A DNA stretch of 64,000 bases from assembly GCF_007097145.1 (NCBI RefSeq), contig NZ_VJVZ01000005.1:1-64000 (forward strand), written 5' to 3'. This document shows positions 34,714 through 43,879 of this stretch, in pieces. How positions within the stretch are numbered: the first letter of the stretch is position 1; each line of letters starts with the position of its first letter. The stretch is from Flavobacterium zepuense (GTDB lineage: Bacteria; Bacteroidota; Bacteroidia; Flavobacteriales; Flavobacteriaceae). Position numbers and translations under genes: made by a program. The notes beneath the pieces were generated by a model. The model was not told the DNA's origin. It ran no database searches and worked only from the letters and a program-made list of their open reading frames with translations.

Positions 34714-35586
34714 ATGACAGTTGGAATTTTAACTACAAATTATAATACCTGGGACCTTTCGTCTCAGTGTATTAGCAATTGCCTTAAATATGCCGATGAT
34801 ACAATTGATAAGTTTGTTGTAGTAGACGATTGTTCAACGCAGGAATTTACAAATACTTTTAAGGAAGTTACGCTTATTCGTAACCAGCAAAATTCCGGCT
34901 TAATTAAGAGCCTTAATACTGGCTTGGCAGCATTATATACCGATCTTGTTATTATATTTGACTCTGATGCATGGCCTTTAGAGAACTATATTAAGGAAAC
35001 GAAAAAATATTTTGAAGAAAACCCTCAGGTGGGTATTGCGGTTTACCAAACTCAGAATGCCGAAGGTAAACCAGCCGTGTCTTTCGAGCCGGAACCCGAT
35101 GCCATGAGCGTAATATTAGGACAGCAATTACACACACATTACCAAAAGGTTTTTAACAAAAACCCTAAGAACATTACGCTGTATACCTGTGCAATGATCT
35201 TAAGAAAAGAGGTTATTGAGCAAACGGGCGGTTTTGACGTAAATTACGACTGGCTGGAACTGGACCATGATATATGTATGGCCGCCATAAGAAAAGGCTG
35301 GAAAATGGGTGTGGTGCCTGTTAAGGCATTTCATAAAGGCAGTGGCACACCGCAAAAAGTGGCAAACAGGGTAATACGTTTTTATAAAAACAGGATAAAA
35401 CTCCTTAAAAAGTTTAATAAATATCCCGCCGCAGGACTAATAAACACCCTTGTGGTATCAAGGTTGCTGGCCGAATATCTTTTAGTAAATACCGCCGGGT
35501 TTATAAAATATCCCGCCGAAATAAGGAAAGACAAATCCTATTCAAGGTCGCAACTAATAAAATTGTTTTTATCCGGTAAAATATAA
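34714..35586 (+). CDS. Family 2 glycosyltransferase
   Basis: A 290-residue GT-A enzyme with 'GILTTNYNTWDLSSQCI', 'VVVDDCST', 'NSGLIKSLNTGL' and the 'IIFDSDAWPL' DxD site, then 'MILRKEVIEQTGGFDVNYDWLELDHDICMAA' (acceptor/base region). The ATG at 34714 is preferred because the GT2 fold starts there and it leaves a 10-bp gap; an earlier ATG at 34645 would overlap the preceding gene by 59 bp with an unrelated leader. Donor sugar unknown. Confidence 0.85.
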   Translation: MTVGILTTNYNTWDLSSQCISNCLKYADDTIDKFVVVDDCSTQEFTNTFKEVTLIRNQQNSGLIKSLNTGLAALYTDLVIIFDSDAWPLENYIKETKKYFEENPQVGIAVYQTQNAEGKPAVSFEPEPDAMSVILGQQLHTHYQKVFNKNPKNITLYTCAMILRKEVIEQTGGFDVNYDWLELDHDICMAAIRKGWKMGVVPVKAFHKGSGTPQKVANRVIRFYKNRIKLLKKFNKYPAAGLINTLVVSRLLAEYLLVNTAGFIKYPAEIRKDKSYSRSQLIKLFLSGKI

Positions 35587-35588
35587 TA

Positions 35589-36698
35589 ATGCATATGCCT
35601 TTTTCAAAAACATCAAGGAACATAGCAGGCGCAAGCAGTTTCTTTCTTGATTTATTGCGGGTAACTGCTTCATTAGTGGTCTTTTATGGGCATGCGCATG
35701 ATCAGTGGCATACGCCCCAAGGATATGATTACATTAATTTAGACTGGGGACATGCAGCCGTTGTGGTATTTTTTGTTTTATCGGGCTATGTAATTGCACA
35801 CACAACCACCGCCAGTAATCGTGGTCCAAGGCAATATGCTCAGGCAAGACTTAGTAAACTTTACTCGGTAGTATTTCCGGCATTAATAATCACAGCAATT
35901 ATAGAGTTATGCGTTCGGTTTTTTGGAGCAACAGGTTTAGAAATGTACCTTAAAGATCAATCGGTTATACGATATTTTTTATCGTCTGTTTTTTCTAATG
36001 AGGTGTGGTTCTTATCGGCATCGCCACCTATAAATGGCCCTTTGTGGTCGCTCTCTTTTGAATTTTGGTACTATGTAATTTTTGGTTTTTTCTTCTTTAA
36101 ATCTAAAAATCCAAAATATATCATCTTTTTCATCGTCGCTCTTTTAATTGCCGGGCCAAAGATTTTAATAATGATGCCCATCTGGCTGTTAGGTAACCTG
36201 GCCTATAGGTTAAAGAACCCGTTAAGCAACATTTCGTTATCCTGGATATTTACATTAGCCTTTATTGCTGTTAGTATTGTTCTTGCTTACAATTTGCCGC
36301 AAATGCCATTTAAGCTTGGTGTACCCCCATTATTTTTTGCAAGCCAGTTTGTTACCGATTTTATAGTTGGAATTTTTGTGGCTGCAGCATTATGGATGTT
36401 ACCAAACTCTGTAAAAGATAAAAAAGATATAAAGTCGGGCAAACTGATGACCGGTTTTAGAAATTTTGCCGATTTAACGTTCCCATTATATGTTTTGCAC
36501 GCGCCGCTACTGGTTTTATTCCGGTTAGTTTGGCCGAGGGAGCTGTATAATAATATGCAAATGTGCGTAGCTATGATAAGTGTTTTTTTTATAAGCATTT
36601 TCATAGGGCACTTTATGGAAAATACACGTAGCAAATGGATAGCGCTGTTTAAATGGGTGTTAAGCAGGGAGAGGTTTTACATTAAATGGGCAACGTAA
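35589..36698 (+). CDS. Acyltransferase 3 family membrane protein, tandem copy A
   Basis: A 369-residue integral membrane acyltransferase (about 10 helices) of the OafA/NodX type, which transfers acetyl or related acyl groups onto sugars across the membrane. Conserved marks are 'FLDLLRVTASLVVFYGHAHDQW' with the key His, 'AAVVVFFVLSGYVIAHTT', 'PPINGPLWSLSFEFWYYVIF' and 'FPLYVLHAPLLVL'. The next gene encodes a clear paralogue with the same motifs in the same places. No SGNH domain is fused. It starts 2 bp after the preceding stop. Confidence 0.88.
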   Translation: MHMPFSKTSRNIAGASSFFLDLLRVTASLVVFYGHAHDQWHTPQGYDYINLDWGHAAVVVFFVLSGYVIAHTTTASNRGPRQYAQARLSKLYSVVFPALIITAIIELCVRFFGATGLEMYLKDQSVIRYFLSSVFSNEVWFLSASPPINGPLWSLSFEFWYYVIFGFFFFKSKNPKYIIFFIVALLIAGPKILIMMPIWLLGNLAYRLKNPLSNISLSWIFTLAFIAVSIVLAYNLPQMPFKLGVPPLFFASQFVTDFIVGIFVAAALWMLPNSVKDKKDIKSGKLMTGFRNFADLTFPLYVLHAPLLVLFRLVWPRELYNNMQMCVAMISVFFISIFIGHFMENTRSKWIALFKWVLSRERFYIKWAT

Positions 36699-36724
36699 AA
36701 CACATGATCAATTAACAATTTAGT

Positions 36725-37858
36725 ATGCACAACACTAACATAAAATCTGAACGTAATATTTCCGGTACGACCAGTATCTTTTTAGATATACTGCGGTTGT
36801 TTGCAGCTATGTCTGTATTTTTGCTTCATGCCTATGCAAAATGGTATCCGGGCGATGTTGTTGATGCTAATGAACCCGGAGATTATGCACACGCTGCCGT
36901 TGTTGTGTTTTTTGTACTTTCGGGTTTTGTTATTTCGTTTACAACAATACAAAAAAACAGGGGTGCATTGCAATATGCACAGGCACGGCTTAGTAGGCTT
37001 TACTCTATATTAATACCCGGGCTAATTATTACAGCTATTGTAGAAGTTTTAATACTTTACATCTCGCCTGCAGATTTTGCTGAATTTTCAAGGGGCGGAT
37101 CATTCCCAAGATACCTGCTTACATTAGGATATCTAAACGAAATTTGGTTTTTCTCGGCTGGTCCACCTATAAACGGTCCATTATGGTCGCTTACCTTTGA
37201 GTTTTGGTATTACGTTATATTTGGGTTGTGGTTTTACAGGTCATCAGGCTGGAAATCTATTGTGTTAATTTTACTTGTCTGTTTATTTGTGGGGCCTAAA
37301 ATTCTAATCATGATGCCTATTTGGCTGGCCGGAGTATTGTCTTACAAACTGCCAAGACCTAATATATCATCAAATATGTCATGGCTATTAATACTGGCGT
37401 GCCTTATAATTTCATTTTATTTAATAGGCCATGTATCGCCATACCCATCAACATTAGGTTCGTATCCATTATTTTGGGCAGGGCAGTTTGTTACAGATTA
37501 TATACTGGGCATTTTTATAGCTATAATGTTATGGCTGTTACCAAATGGTACTTCACAGGTTTCATATATCAGCCCGGGTAAATTAAAAGTATTTAGGGAA
37601 ATAGCCGATCTTACTTTCCCTATTTATGTGTTGCACATGCCCTTTTTATTTTTATACAAATCGGTGGTTAACTATCAGGAAAACAATTTTAGCCAGTTTT
37701 TACAAGCCAGTATTATTGTTTTTTGTTTATGTTCTATCTTTGGTTTTTTCCTTAACAGAACAAGGCATGTGTGGAATTCTTTGTTTGGGTCAATGCTGTT
37801 CAAGTTAAGGAGTATATTAAATGGCAATAGCTATACCAGAAAATTATTTAATCTGTAA
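36725..37858 (+). CDS. Acyltransferase 3 family membrane protein, tandem copy B
   Basis: A 377-residue paralogue of the preceding gene. Shared blocks include 'HAAVVVFFVLSG', 'RGALQYAQARLSRLYSI' against 'RGPRQYAQARLSKLYSV', 'PPINGPLWSL', 'EFWYYVIFG', 'GPKILIMMPIWL' and 'GQFVTDYILGIF'. The catalytic-type His sits in 'SVFLLHAYAKWY'. The two look like an old local duplication, with divergence in the loops. They may acylate different positions or different sugars of the same unit. It is separated from copy A by 26 bp. Confidence 0.88.
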   Translation: MHNTNIKSERNISGTTSIFLDILRLFAAMSVFLLHAYAKWYPGDVVDANEPGDYAHAAVVVFFVLSGFVISFTTIQKNRGALQYAQARLSRLYSILIPGLIITAIVEVLILYISPADFAEFSRGGSFPRYLLTLGYLNEIWFFSAGPPINGPLWSLTFEFWYYVIFGLWFYRSSGWKSIVLILLVCLFVGPKILIMMPIWLAGVLSYKLPRPNISSNMSWLLILACLIISFYLIGHVSPYPSTLGSYPLFWAGQFVTDYILGIFIAIMLWLLPNGTSQVSYISPGKLKVFREIADLTFPIYVLHMPFLFLYKSVVNYQENNFSQFLQASIIVFCLCSIFGFFLNRTRHVWNSLFGSMLFKLRSILNGNSYTRKLFNL

Positions 37859-37884
37859 CGGGAACTGAACCGATAACGAATATT

Positions 37885-38922
37885 ATGAATATACTGTTTT
37901 TGTCTCATAAGTTTTATCCCGATGTAGGCGGTACGGAAGCTAATTCTGAATTTTTAGCCAATGCATTTACAGGTTTAGGAGCTAATGTTCATCTGGTTAC
38001 ATGGACTAAAGAAGAAGGCGATAAAAAATTTCCTTTTACAGTTATAAGAAATCCGGATATTAAAGAGTTGGTTAAGCAGCACAAATGGGCAGATGTGGTT
38101 TTTGAAAACAGCCCTGTATTAAGGATGTCATGGCTTAATTTATTCATTAAAAAGCCGTTAGTAATAGCGTTAAATACCTGGATAGGCGAAGACGGTAAAA
38201 AATCGTTACAGGCAACTGCCAAATTCAAATGGTTGGCCCGTGCTAAAAGTGTAATAGCCGTAAGTAACGCGATTAAAAATAAATGTTGGCCCCAGGCTGT
38301 CGTTATAGAAAATGCTTATAACGATAAGTTGTTTGTAAATAAGAATAAAGACGAAGACAGCAAAAAAAGTTTCGTGTTTTTAGGGAGGCTGGTGTCTGAT
38401 AAAGGCGCAAATATGGCCATAGATGCTATAGCAGACCTAAAGAGGCTTAAAGTACAAAATGCTTTACTGGATTTAGATATTAACCTTACTATAATAGGGC
38501 AGGGGGCGGATTTTGACAAATTAAACGAGCAGGTTGTAAGCCTTGGCCTTTTAGATAATGTTACTTTTGCGGGCATGCTTACCGGCAATGACCTTGTAGA
38601 TGCCTTAAACAATCATAAGTATCTACTTATACCGTCAATGTGGGAAGAGCCTTTTGGAATAGTTGCCCTGGAGGGTATGGCATGCGGTTGTATTCCGGTG
38701 GTATCTGATGGCGGCGGGCTGCCCGATGCAGTAGGTAAGGCAGGGGTAGTGTTCAAACGAAAAGATCAGGCAGATTTAGATAAGAGCATACTTAATCTAA
38801 TACAGGACAAAAATTTTGAAGAGCGTTTAAAAAAAGAGGCTCCGGCACATTTGCATAGTCACAGTACCGAGATTGTTGCTCAAAAATATTTTAACCTGAT
38901 ACAACAGGCTCTGAAGCCTTAA
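37885..38922 (+). CDS. Family 4 glycosyltransferase
   Basis: A 345-residue GT-B enzyme. N-domain: 'LFLSHKFYPDVGGTEANSEFLA'. C-domain: 'FLGRLVSDKGANMAIDAI', 'TIIGQGAD' and the E-x7-E pair at about residues 255 and 263 ('EEPFGIVALEGMACGCIPVV'), which binds the nucleotide sugar. It uses a retaining mechanism like other GT4 members. Part of a run of six GT4-type genes from here to 49 kb; the individual linkages cannot be assigned. Confidence 0.9.
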   Translation: MNILFLSHKFYPDVGGTEANSEFLANAFTGLGANVHLVTWTKEEGDKKFPFTVIRNPDIKELVKQHKWADVVFENSPVLRMSWLNLFIKKPLVIALNTWIGEDGKKSLQATAKFKWLARAKSVIAVSNAIKNKCWPQAVVIENAYNDKLFVNKNKDEDSKKSFVFLGRLVSDKGANMAIDAIADLKRLKVQNALLDLDINLTIIGQGADFDKLNEQVVSLGLLDNVTFAGMLTGNDLVDALNNHKYLLIPSMWEEPFGIVALEGMACGCIPVVSDGGGLPDAVGKAGVVFKRKDQADLDKSILNLIQDKNFEERLKKEAPAHLHSHSTEIVAQKYFNLIQQALKP

Positions 38923-38934
38923 TAATTTAAATAA

Positions 38935-40098
38935 ATGAAAGTTGTTTACACAGCGCCAAACAGGGGCCATCATTATAGGTATGCTTCGGCATTACATAAA
39001 GAGGGCATGCTATATAAATTTGTATCCGGATTTTCCAGGTTTAGTCCGCGTGCGCCTTTTCCTGAAATTGGCAATAAGCTTGTAAGGGCTGATATTTTAC
39101 AAAATATATATTTGGCATCGTTAAAATTTGGTGCGCCAAAATTCATGTCGGATGCCTTGGCTTATTGGGCTAAAAAGGAGCAGGACAGGGTTAGCAGCCG
39201 TTATTTAAAAGATGCCGATGTATTTGTGTTTTACAATGGCAGCGGATTATACAGTTGTAAAAAAAGCAAAGGCAAAAAAGTTATCACAGTTGCCGAAGCG
39301 GTAAATAGTCATGTAGATTATCAGGAAAGGCTGTTAAAAGAAGAACATCTTAACTACAACCTGCCTTGGACACCTTTTAACGTTGAAGAAAAGAAAAGAC
39401 GTATACAGGAATATGAATTGGCAGACTATATTTTGCTGCCATCAGAATTTGTAAAGAAAAGCTTTTTGGAATATGGCTTTCCGGAAGATAAACTCTTAAA
39501 AGTGCCTTTTGGGTTTAACCAGTTACCTGCTGAGGCCGCTCTTGGTATAAAAGAAGCTAATGCCGATGCTGAGTTTACAATTTTGTATGTGGGCAGTGTT
39601 TCTGTCAGAAAGGGACTTAGGTATTTAATTGAGGCATTTAACGAGTTTAACCATCCCAATAAAAAGTTGGTGATTGTAGGGCCAAAAGCCAAAGTTACCG
39701 GCCTGGAGGGTATAATTATCCCTGAAGGGGCTACGTTCACCGGAACTTTAAAAGGCGATGAGCTTGAAAAGGCTTATAAGAGTGCGGATGTATTTTGCCT
39801 TCCATCTATTGAGGAGGGGCTTGCATTGGTACTTGGAGAGGCTATGTCTTACGGCTTACCAATAATAGCTACCGAAAATACAGGAGCTACTGATATAATT
39901 GAAGACGGCAAAGACGGCTTTATCGTTCCCATAAGGGATAGTAAAGCTATTTCAAACAAATTAACGAATCTTGCAGAGAATAAGGAACTTTACAGGACAA
40001 TAAAGGACAATGCAATAAATAAAGCTAAGACATTAAATGGCTGGGATGAAACCGGTAATTTATTATGTACTACGTTAAGGCGTATTGTAAACCAATAA
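38935..40098 (+). CDS. Family 4 glycosyltransferase
   Basis: A 387-residue GT-B enzyme with an N-domain that starts 'VVYTAPNRGHHYRYASAL' and a C-domain with 'ILYVGSVSVRKGLRYLIEAF', 'VGPKAKVTG' and the E-x7-E motif at residues 294 and 302 ('EEGLALVLGEAMSYGLP'). Residues 155-180 ('YELADYILLPSEFVKKSF') form the usual inter-domain region. It begins 12 bp after the previous gene and ends 9 bp before a polymerase-like gene. Confidence 0.9.
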   Translation: MKVVYTAPNRGHHYRYASALHKEGMLYKFVSGFSRFSPRAPFPEIGNKLVRADILQNIYLASLKFGAPKFMSDALAYWAKKEQDRVSSRYLKDADVFVFYNGSGLYSCKKSKGKKVITVAEAVNSHVDYQERLLKEEHLNYNLPWTPFNVEEKKRRIQEYELADYILLPSEFVKKSFLEYGFPEDKLLKVPFGFNQLPAEAALGIKEANADAEFTILYVGSVSVRKGLRYLIEAFNEFNHPNKKLVIVGPKAKVTGLEGIIIPEGATFTGTLKGDELEKAYKSADVFCLPSIEEGLALVLGEAMSYGLPIIATENTGATDIIEDGKDGFIVPIRDSKAISNKLTNLAENKELYRTIKDNAINKAKTLNGWDETGNLLCTTLRRIVNQ

Positions 40099-40107
40099 GA
40101 ATGATAA

Positions 40108-41481
40108 ATGTTTAGAAACAAGATTGTTTTAGAGGAGAAATTTCGACTAAATGTCGAAAGGCTTCTTTATGCCTTGGTTTTTACAATGGTTTTTGAAGGA
40201 TTAATACGAAAATTGCTGCCTTCTGCGGTAGGTTTACTTATCTTCTTTTTAAAGGATATATTTTGTATAACCGGACTATATTTTATTACAAAGGCTTTTG
40301 CAAAACCTAATGTGCAACGTAATCCGTTTTTTAACCTGCGTAAGATTTTCTTTTTTGTTTTCCTGCCACCCCTTATTGTAACTAATTTTTATGATCCTTC
40401 GTTAGTGCTGTTTGCGTTAAAACAGTATTTATTGTACATGATATTGGCATTGCTTGTACCATTGGCATTTGTTCCTTCTAAAATTGAAAGGTTTAAAAAG
40501 TTCTTTTTCTTTTTCTCTCTAACTATAATCCCTACCACTTTAGTAGCGGTTTTGCAAAATTCATTGCCGGCTAATCACTGGCTAAATCAAAGTGTAGATG
40601 GGCAATCTTTAGAGGCTTTTTCTGCAGGTGGTTTATTAAGGGTTAGTTCTACTTTTTCGTTCACCGGGCAATATTCGTGGTTTTTAAATGTGGTGTGTGT
40701 TATTTTAGCGGTAAGTTTTTGTTTACCAATAAAACGCGATAACATAATTATAAAAAAAATAGCTCCCTTACTACCGTTGGTTATAAGTGTGTGTCTTGCT
40801 GTAGGAGCTTTTATAACAGGAGGAAGAACCGCGGTACTTGGTTGCGGCCTCGTGCTTTTTTTAGGATTTGTATTTGCAGTAATCAAGGCGCCCCAAAAAA
40901 TAATTACAAGAGGTTTAATACTAATGGCGGTAATGGGGTTAAGCCTTACAGCGCTACGTATTGCAAAACCTGAATTTTTTAAAGTATACGACCTTAGATC
41001 TGAAGATAAAAAAGACGAAACGCATACAGAAGAGGTAGAAGGAAGGATTTTAAAAGATATGTTTGGATGGACCGTATGGATTGCCGAACAGGATATGATC
41101 CCTTTTTTATTTGGCAATGGTTTGGGGGTTATGAGTAACGGTGCCGAAAGAATTAGTTCCTACGCAATGTCTGTGCGTTTACAGGGTATAAGTACTGAAA
41201 GTGAAATTGATTCTACTGCATGGGAAGGTGGCATGTACCTGGTTTTAATTTGGTTCGGAATGCGCATCTGGGTAATTATAAGATGCATTGGCTTGTGGAG
41301 GCAGGCCCGGGAAACTAATAATATAATTGCCTTGTCTTTTTTATTAGGGTATATCACCGTTATAGGTTTATATGGAGCGCTCTCCAGACAGCCCCCTATC
41401 GCAATTTGGTGGTGGTTATCTATTGGATGTTTTGTTGCATTATATAATTACGATAAAAACATCCAGAATATTAAGGTATAG
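40108..41481 (+). CDS. O-antigen ligase/polymerase-like membrane protein
   Basis: A 457-residue protein with about 11-12 helices. 'ITGGRTAVLGCGLVLFLGF' lies in the position of the Wzy_C/WaaL motif, and a long periplasmic loop (~residues 290-390) contains 'WEGGMYLVLIWFGMRIWV' at its end. Members of this superfamily either polymerise repeat units (Wzy) or ligate a finished glycan to lipid A-core or protein (WaaL/PglL). It is the second such protein in the locus (first at 26496-27818) and is not visibly a copy of it. A ligase or polymerase role for a second glycan is plausible. Confidence 0.75.
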   Translation: MFRNKIVLEEKFRLNVERLLYALVFTMVFEGLIRKLLPSAVGLLIFFLKDIFCITGLYFITKAFAKPNVQRNPFFNLRKIFFFVFLPPLIVTNFYDPSLVLFALKQYLLYMILALLVPLAFVPSKIERFKKFFFFFSLTIIPTTLVAVLQNSLPANHWLNQSVDGQSLEAFSAGGLLRVSSTFSFTGQYSWFLNVVCVILAVSFCLPIKRDNIIIKKIAPLLPLVISVCLAVGAFITGGRTAVLGCGLVLFLGFVFAVIKAPQKIITRGLILMAVMGLSLTALRIAKPEFFKVYDLRSEDKKDETHTEEVEGRILKDMFGWTVWIAEQDMIPFLFGNGLGVMSNGAERISSYAMSVRLQGISTESEIDSTAWEGGMYLVLIWFGMRIWVIIRCIGLWRQARETNNIIALSFLLGYITVIGLYGALSRQPPIAIWWWLSIGCFVALYNYDKNIQNIKV

Positions 41482-41510
41482 TACTAACGTTTAAACCCAA
41501 TTTCTAAAAT

Positions 41511-42701
41511 ATGGTAAAAGAATTTAACCTTGCTATTGTGGTATCGCATCCCATACAGCATTTTTGTCCGCAGTATATAAGCTTTTCTAAAATGCCTAAT
41601 GTAAAAGTTAAGCTGTTTTTTGCTTCTATGCTGGGTTATAAAAAATACATGGACAAAAACTTTGGGCAGGAAATATCATGGAATAACCTAAGGCTTGAAG
41701 AATTTGACCACGTTTTTCTTAATGGCGACCAAGTGTTGCCATCCAGCGCAGAACTTGATGCCCCTACGCTTGAGGCCGAACTTGAAGCCTTTAAACCTGA
41801 TGCGATTATATCCTATGGGTATTTTCAGAAATTTCAGAGGAGGGGGCATAAATGGGCTAACAAAAATAATGTACCTATCGCCTATATAACCGATGCCGAA
41901 AATAGGCAGGAAAGGCCACTTTGGAAAAATCTTGCTAAACTGGTTTACCTGAGGTGGTATTTTAACAAGATCAATTATTTCTTTACGGTTGGTAACGCTA
42001 ACGAAGCCTATTATCAAACGTATGGTGTATCGCCAAAGCGTTTTATAAGGATGCATTACCCAATAGATATAGACGTTTATAAAGAGGCATACGCCAATAA
42101 ACAAAAGGTTCGCAATGAAATAAGGGCTAAGTACGGCATACCTGATGATATGTTTGTAATATCGGTAGTGGGTAAGCTTGTGGAATGGAAAAACCAGTCG
42201 CACCTTATAGATTTGCTTGCTAAATTGGAACAGCAAGGAAAAAAAGCCCATGTGTTTATTTTAGGTACCGGCCAAACCATGGATGCCATGAAAGAGCACG
42301 CTAAAATATTAAAAGATAATGTAGTGCATTTTGCGGGCTTTGTAGACCCGTTAGAGCTTCCTAAATACTATGCGGCGAGCGATTTGTACCTGCACCCGGC
42401 AAGAATAGAACCGCATTCATTAGCCATTAGTGAGGCCATTTATATGGGTACCCCGGTGGTGCTTAGCAGCCGCTGCGGCAGCTATGGGGAAACAGATGAC
42501 GTACAGGTAGGTAAAAACGGCTATGTATACAATTTTGGCGATATCGATGAAATGACTTCCAAAGTGGTTAAGCTTATGGATGACAAAAAACTGCTTCAGG
42601 ATTTTGGAGCCTATTCGCGTGAAATATCACTTAAATTCCAGCAACGCTCGCACGGGCAGGTGGTACTCGACCTGATCGACAGGGTTAGGAACAAATCATA
42701 A
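41511..42701 (+). CDS. Family 4 glycosyltransferase
   Basis: A 396-residue GT-B enzyme: 'VSHPIQHFCPQYISFSK' in the N-domain, 'SVVGKLVEWKNQSHLIDLL' and 'FILGTGQTMDAM' in the C-domain, and the E-x7-E pair at residues 300 and 308 ('EPHSLAISEAIYMGTPVVLS'). The opening 'VSHPIQ..P.Y' resembles enzymes of capsular and exopolysaccharide clusters. It is separated from the ligase-like gene by 29 bp. Confidence 0.9.
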   Translation: MVKEFNLAIVVSHPIQHFCPQYISFSKMPNVKVKLFFASMLGYKKYMDKNFGQEISWNNLRLEEFDHVFLNGDQVLPSSAELDAPTLEAELEAFKPDAIISYGYFQKFQRRGHKWANKNNVPIAYITDAENRQERPLWKNLAKLVYLRWYFNKINYFFTVGNANEAYYQTYGVSPKRFIRMHYPIDIDVYKEAYANKQKVRNEIRAKYGIPDDMFVISVVGKLVEWKNQSHLIDLLAKLEQQGKKAHVFILGTGQTMDAMKEHAKILKDNVVHFAGFVDPLELPKYYAASDLYLHPARIEPHSLAISEAIYMGTPVVLSSRCGSYGETDDVQVGKNGYVYNFGDIDEMTSKVVKLMDDKKLLQDFGAYSREISLKFQQRSHGQVVLDLIDRVRNKS

Positions 42702-42708
42702 CAAGACA

Positions 42709-43878
42709 ATGAAAATAATATTTTTATCACATCCCCTGTTTTTAGGCTCCAATAGCATGCCGCGGTATGCTAACTGGCTGTCTAACGGCATGCGCGAGCG
42801 TGGGCATGAGGTAGAAATATGGCAGCCGCAGCCTAAGTTCTTTAACTTACCGGCACCGGGCTCATTAAAAAAATGGCTGGGCTACATAGACCAGTATATT
42901 GTTTTCCCGTTTGTTATAAAAAGCGGAATTAAAAAGCAGCCTGCAAATACGCTTTATGTATTTACAGATCATGCCCTTGGCCCGTGGGTGCCTTATTTGG
43001 CCCAACAAAAGCACATTATACACTGCCATGATTTTTTGGCACAGCGGTCGGCAATGGGGAGTATTCCGCAAAATAAGACCGGCTTTGGCGGACGGATGTA
43101 TCAAAAGTTTATACGCTCGGGCTATCGTAAAGGCGAGAATTTTATTTCGATATCAAAAAAAACCCAGCACGACCTGCATGAATTTTTAGGTGATAAAAAA
43201 CCTAAATACTCTACGGTGGTTTATAACGGGCTCAACCAAAACTTCAATGTTCAGGATTCTGCCGTATGCCGAAGTGAAGTGGGCAACGCTATTGGCAGGG
43301 ATGTTTCTGGTGGATATTTTTTACACGTTGGTGGTAACCAATGGTACAAAAACAGGCCGGGGGTTGTAAAAATATACAATCATTTGTCGAGGCATGCTGC
43401 ATACAGCGGTTTGCCCTTGGTAATGATAGGCCCTAAGCCCAACCAGCAATTGCTTAACGAGAGGGAAGGCTCTGCTTTAAAGCAAAATATTTATTTATTA
43501 AGCGATGCATCAGATGATTTGGTTAAAAAAGCCTACAGTGGTGCATCGGCATTTATATTTCCGTCGTTAGCCGAAGGTTTTGGCTGGCCAATAGCCGAGG
43601 CTATGGCAAGTGGCAGCTTTGTGGTAACTACTAACGATGCCCCAATGAGCGAGGTTGCAGGCAATGCAGCGCTTTTGTGCGATGTATGCCCTGCAGAAAC
43701 TGAAAAGCAAGATGCCTGGGCAGCAAAAACTGCAACAGAAATAGTGCAGGTCTTAGATAACCTGGCTCAAAAAGAGGCTTTGGTTAAAGCCGGAATAGAG
43801 AATGCCAAAAGGTTTGATTCTGAAAAGACATTAGATACTATAGAAACGATATACAAACAAATTACAGGGGCTAACTAA
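42709..43878 (+). CDS. Family 4 glycosyltransferase
   Basis: A 389-residue GT-B enzyme with 'SHPLFLGSNSMPRYANWL' at the N-terminus, 'FLHVGGNQWYKNRPGVVKIY' starting the C-domain, and the E-x7-E motif at residues 289 and 297 ('EGFGWPIAEAMASGSFVV'), followed by 'NDAPMSEVAG'. The last pattern is common in mannosyl- or other hexosyl-transferases of GT4, but the donor cannot be fixed. It ends 1 bp before the next GT4 gene. Confidence 0.9.
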   Translation: MKIIFLSHPLFLGSNSMPRYANWLSNGMRERGHEVEIWQPQPKFFNLPAPGSLKKWLGYIDQYIVFPFVIKSGIKKQPANTLYVFTDHALGPWVPYLAQQKHIIHCHDFLAQRSAMGSIPQNKTGFGGRMYQKFIRSGYRKGENFISISKKTQHDLHEFLGDKKPKYSTVVYNGLNQNFNVQDSAVCRSEVGNAIGRDVSGGYFLHVGGNQWYKNRPGVVKIYNHLSRHAAYSGLPLVMIGPKPNQQLLNEREGSALKQNIYLLSDASDDLVKKAYSGASAFIFPSLAEGFGWPIAEAMASGSFVVTTNDAPMSEVAGNAALLCDVCPAETEKQDAWAAKTATEIVQVLDNLAQKEALVKAGIENAKRFDSEKTLDTIETIYKQITGAN

Positions 43879-43879
43879 T

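Noticed and set aside
40587..41117. 176-codon minus-strand open frame opposite the ligase-like gene
   Set aside because: Shadow of a membrane protein gene; no family features and no start signals.
41688..42251. 187-codon minus-strand open frame opposite a GT4 gene
   Set aside because: The plus-strand frame has clear GT4 motifs; the antisense product shows no recognisable domain and no promoter.
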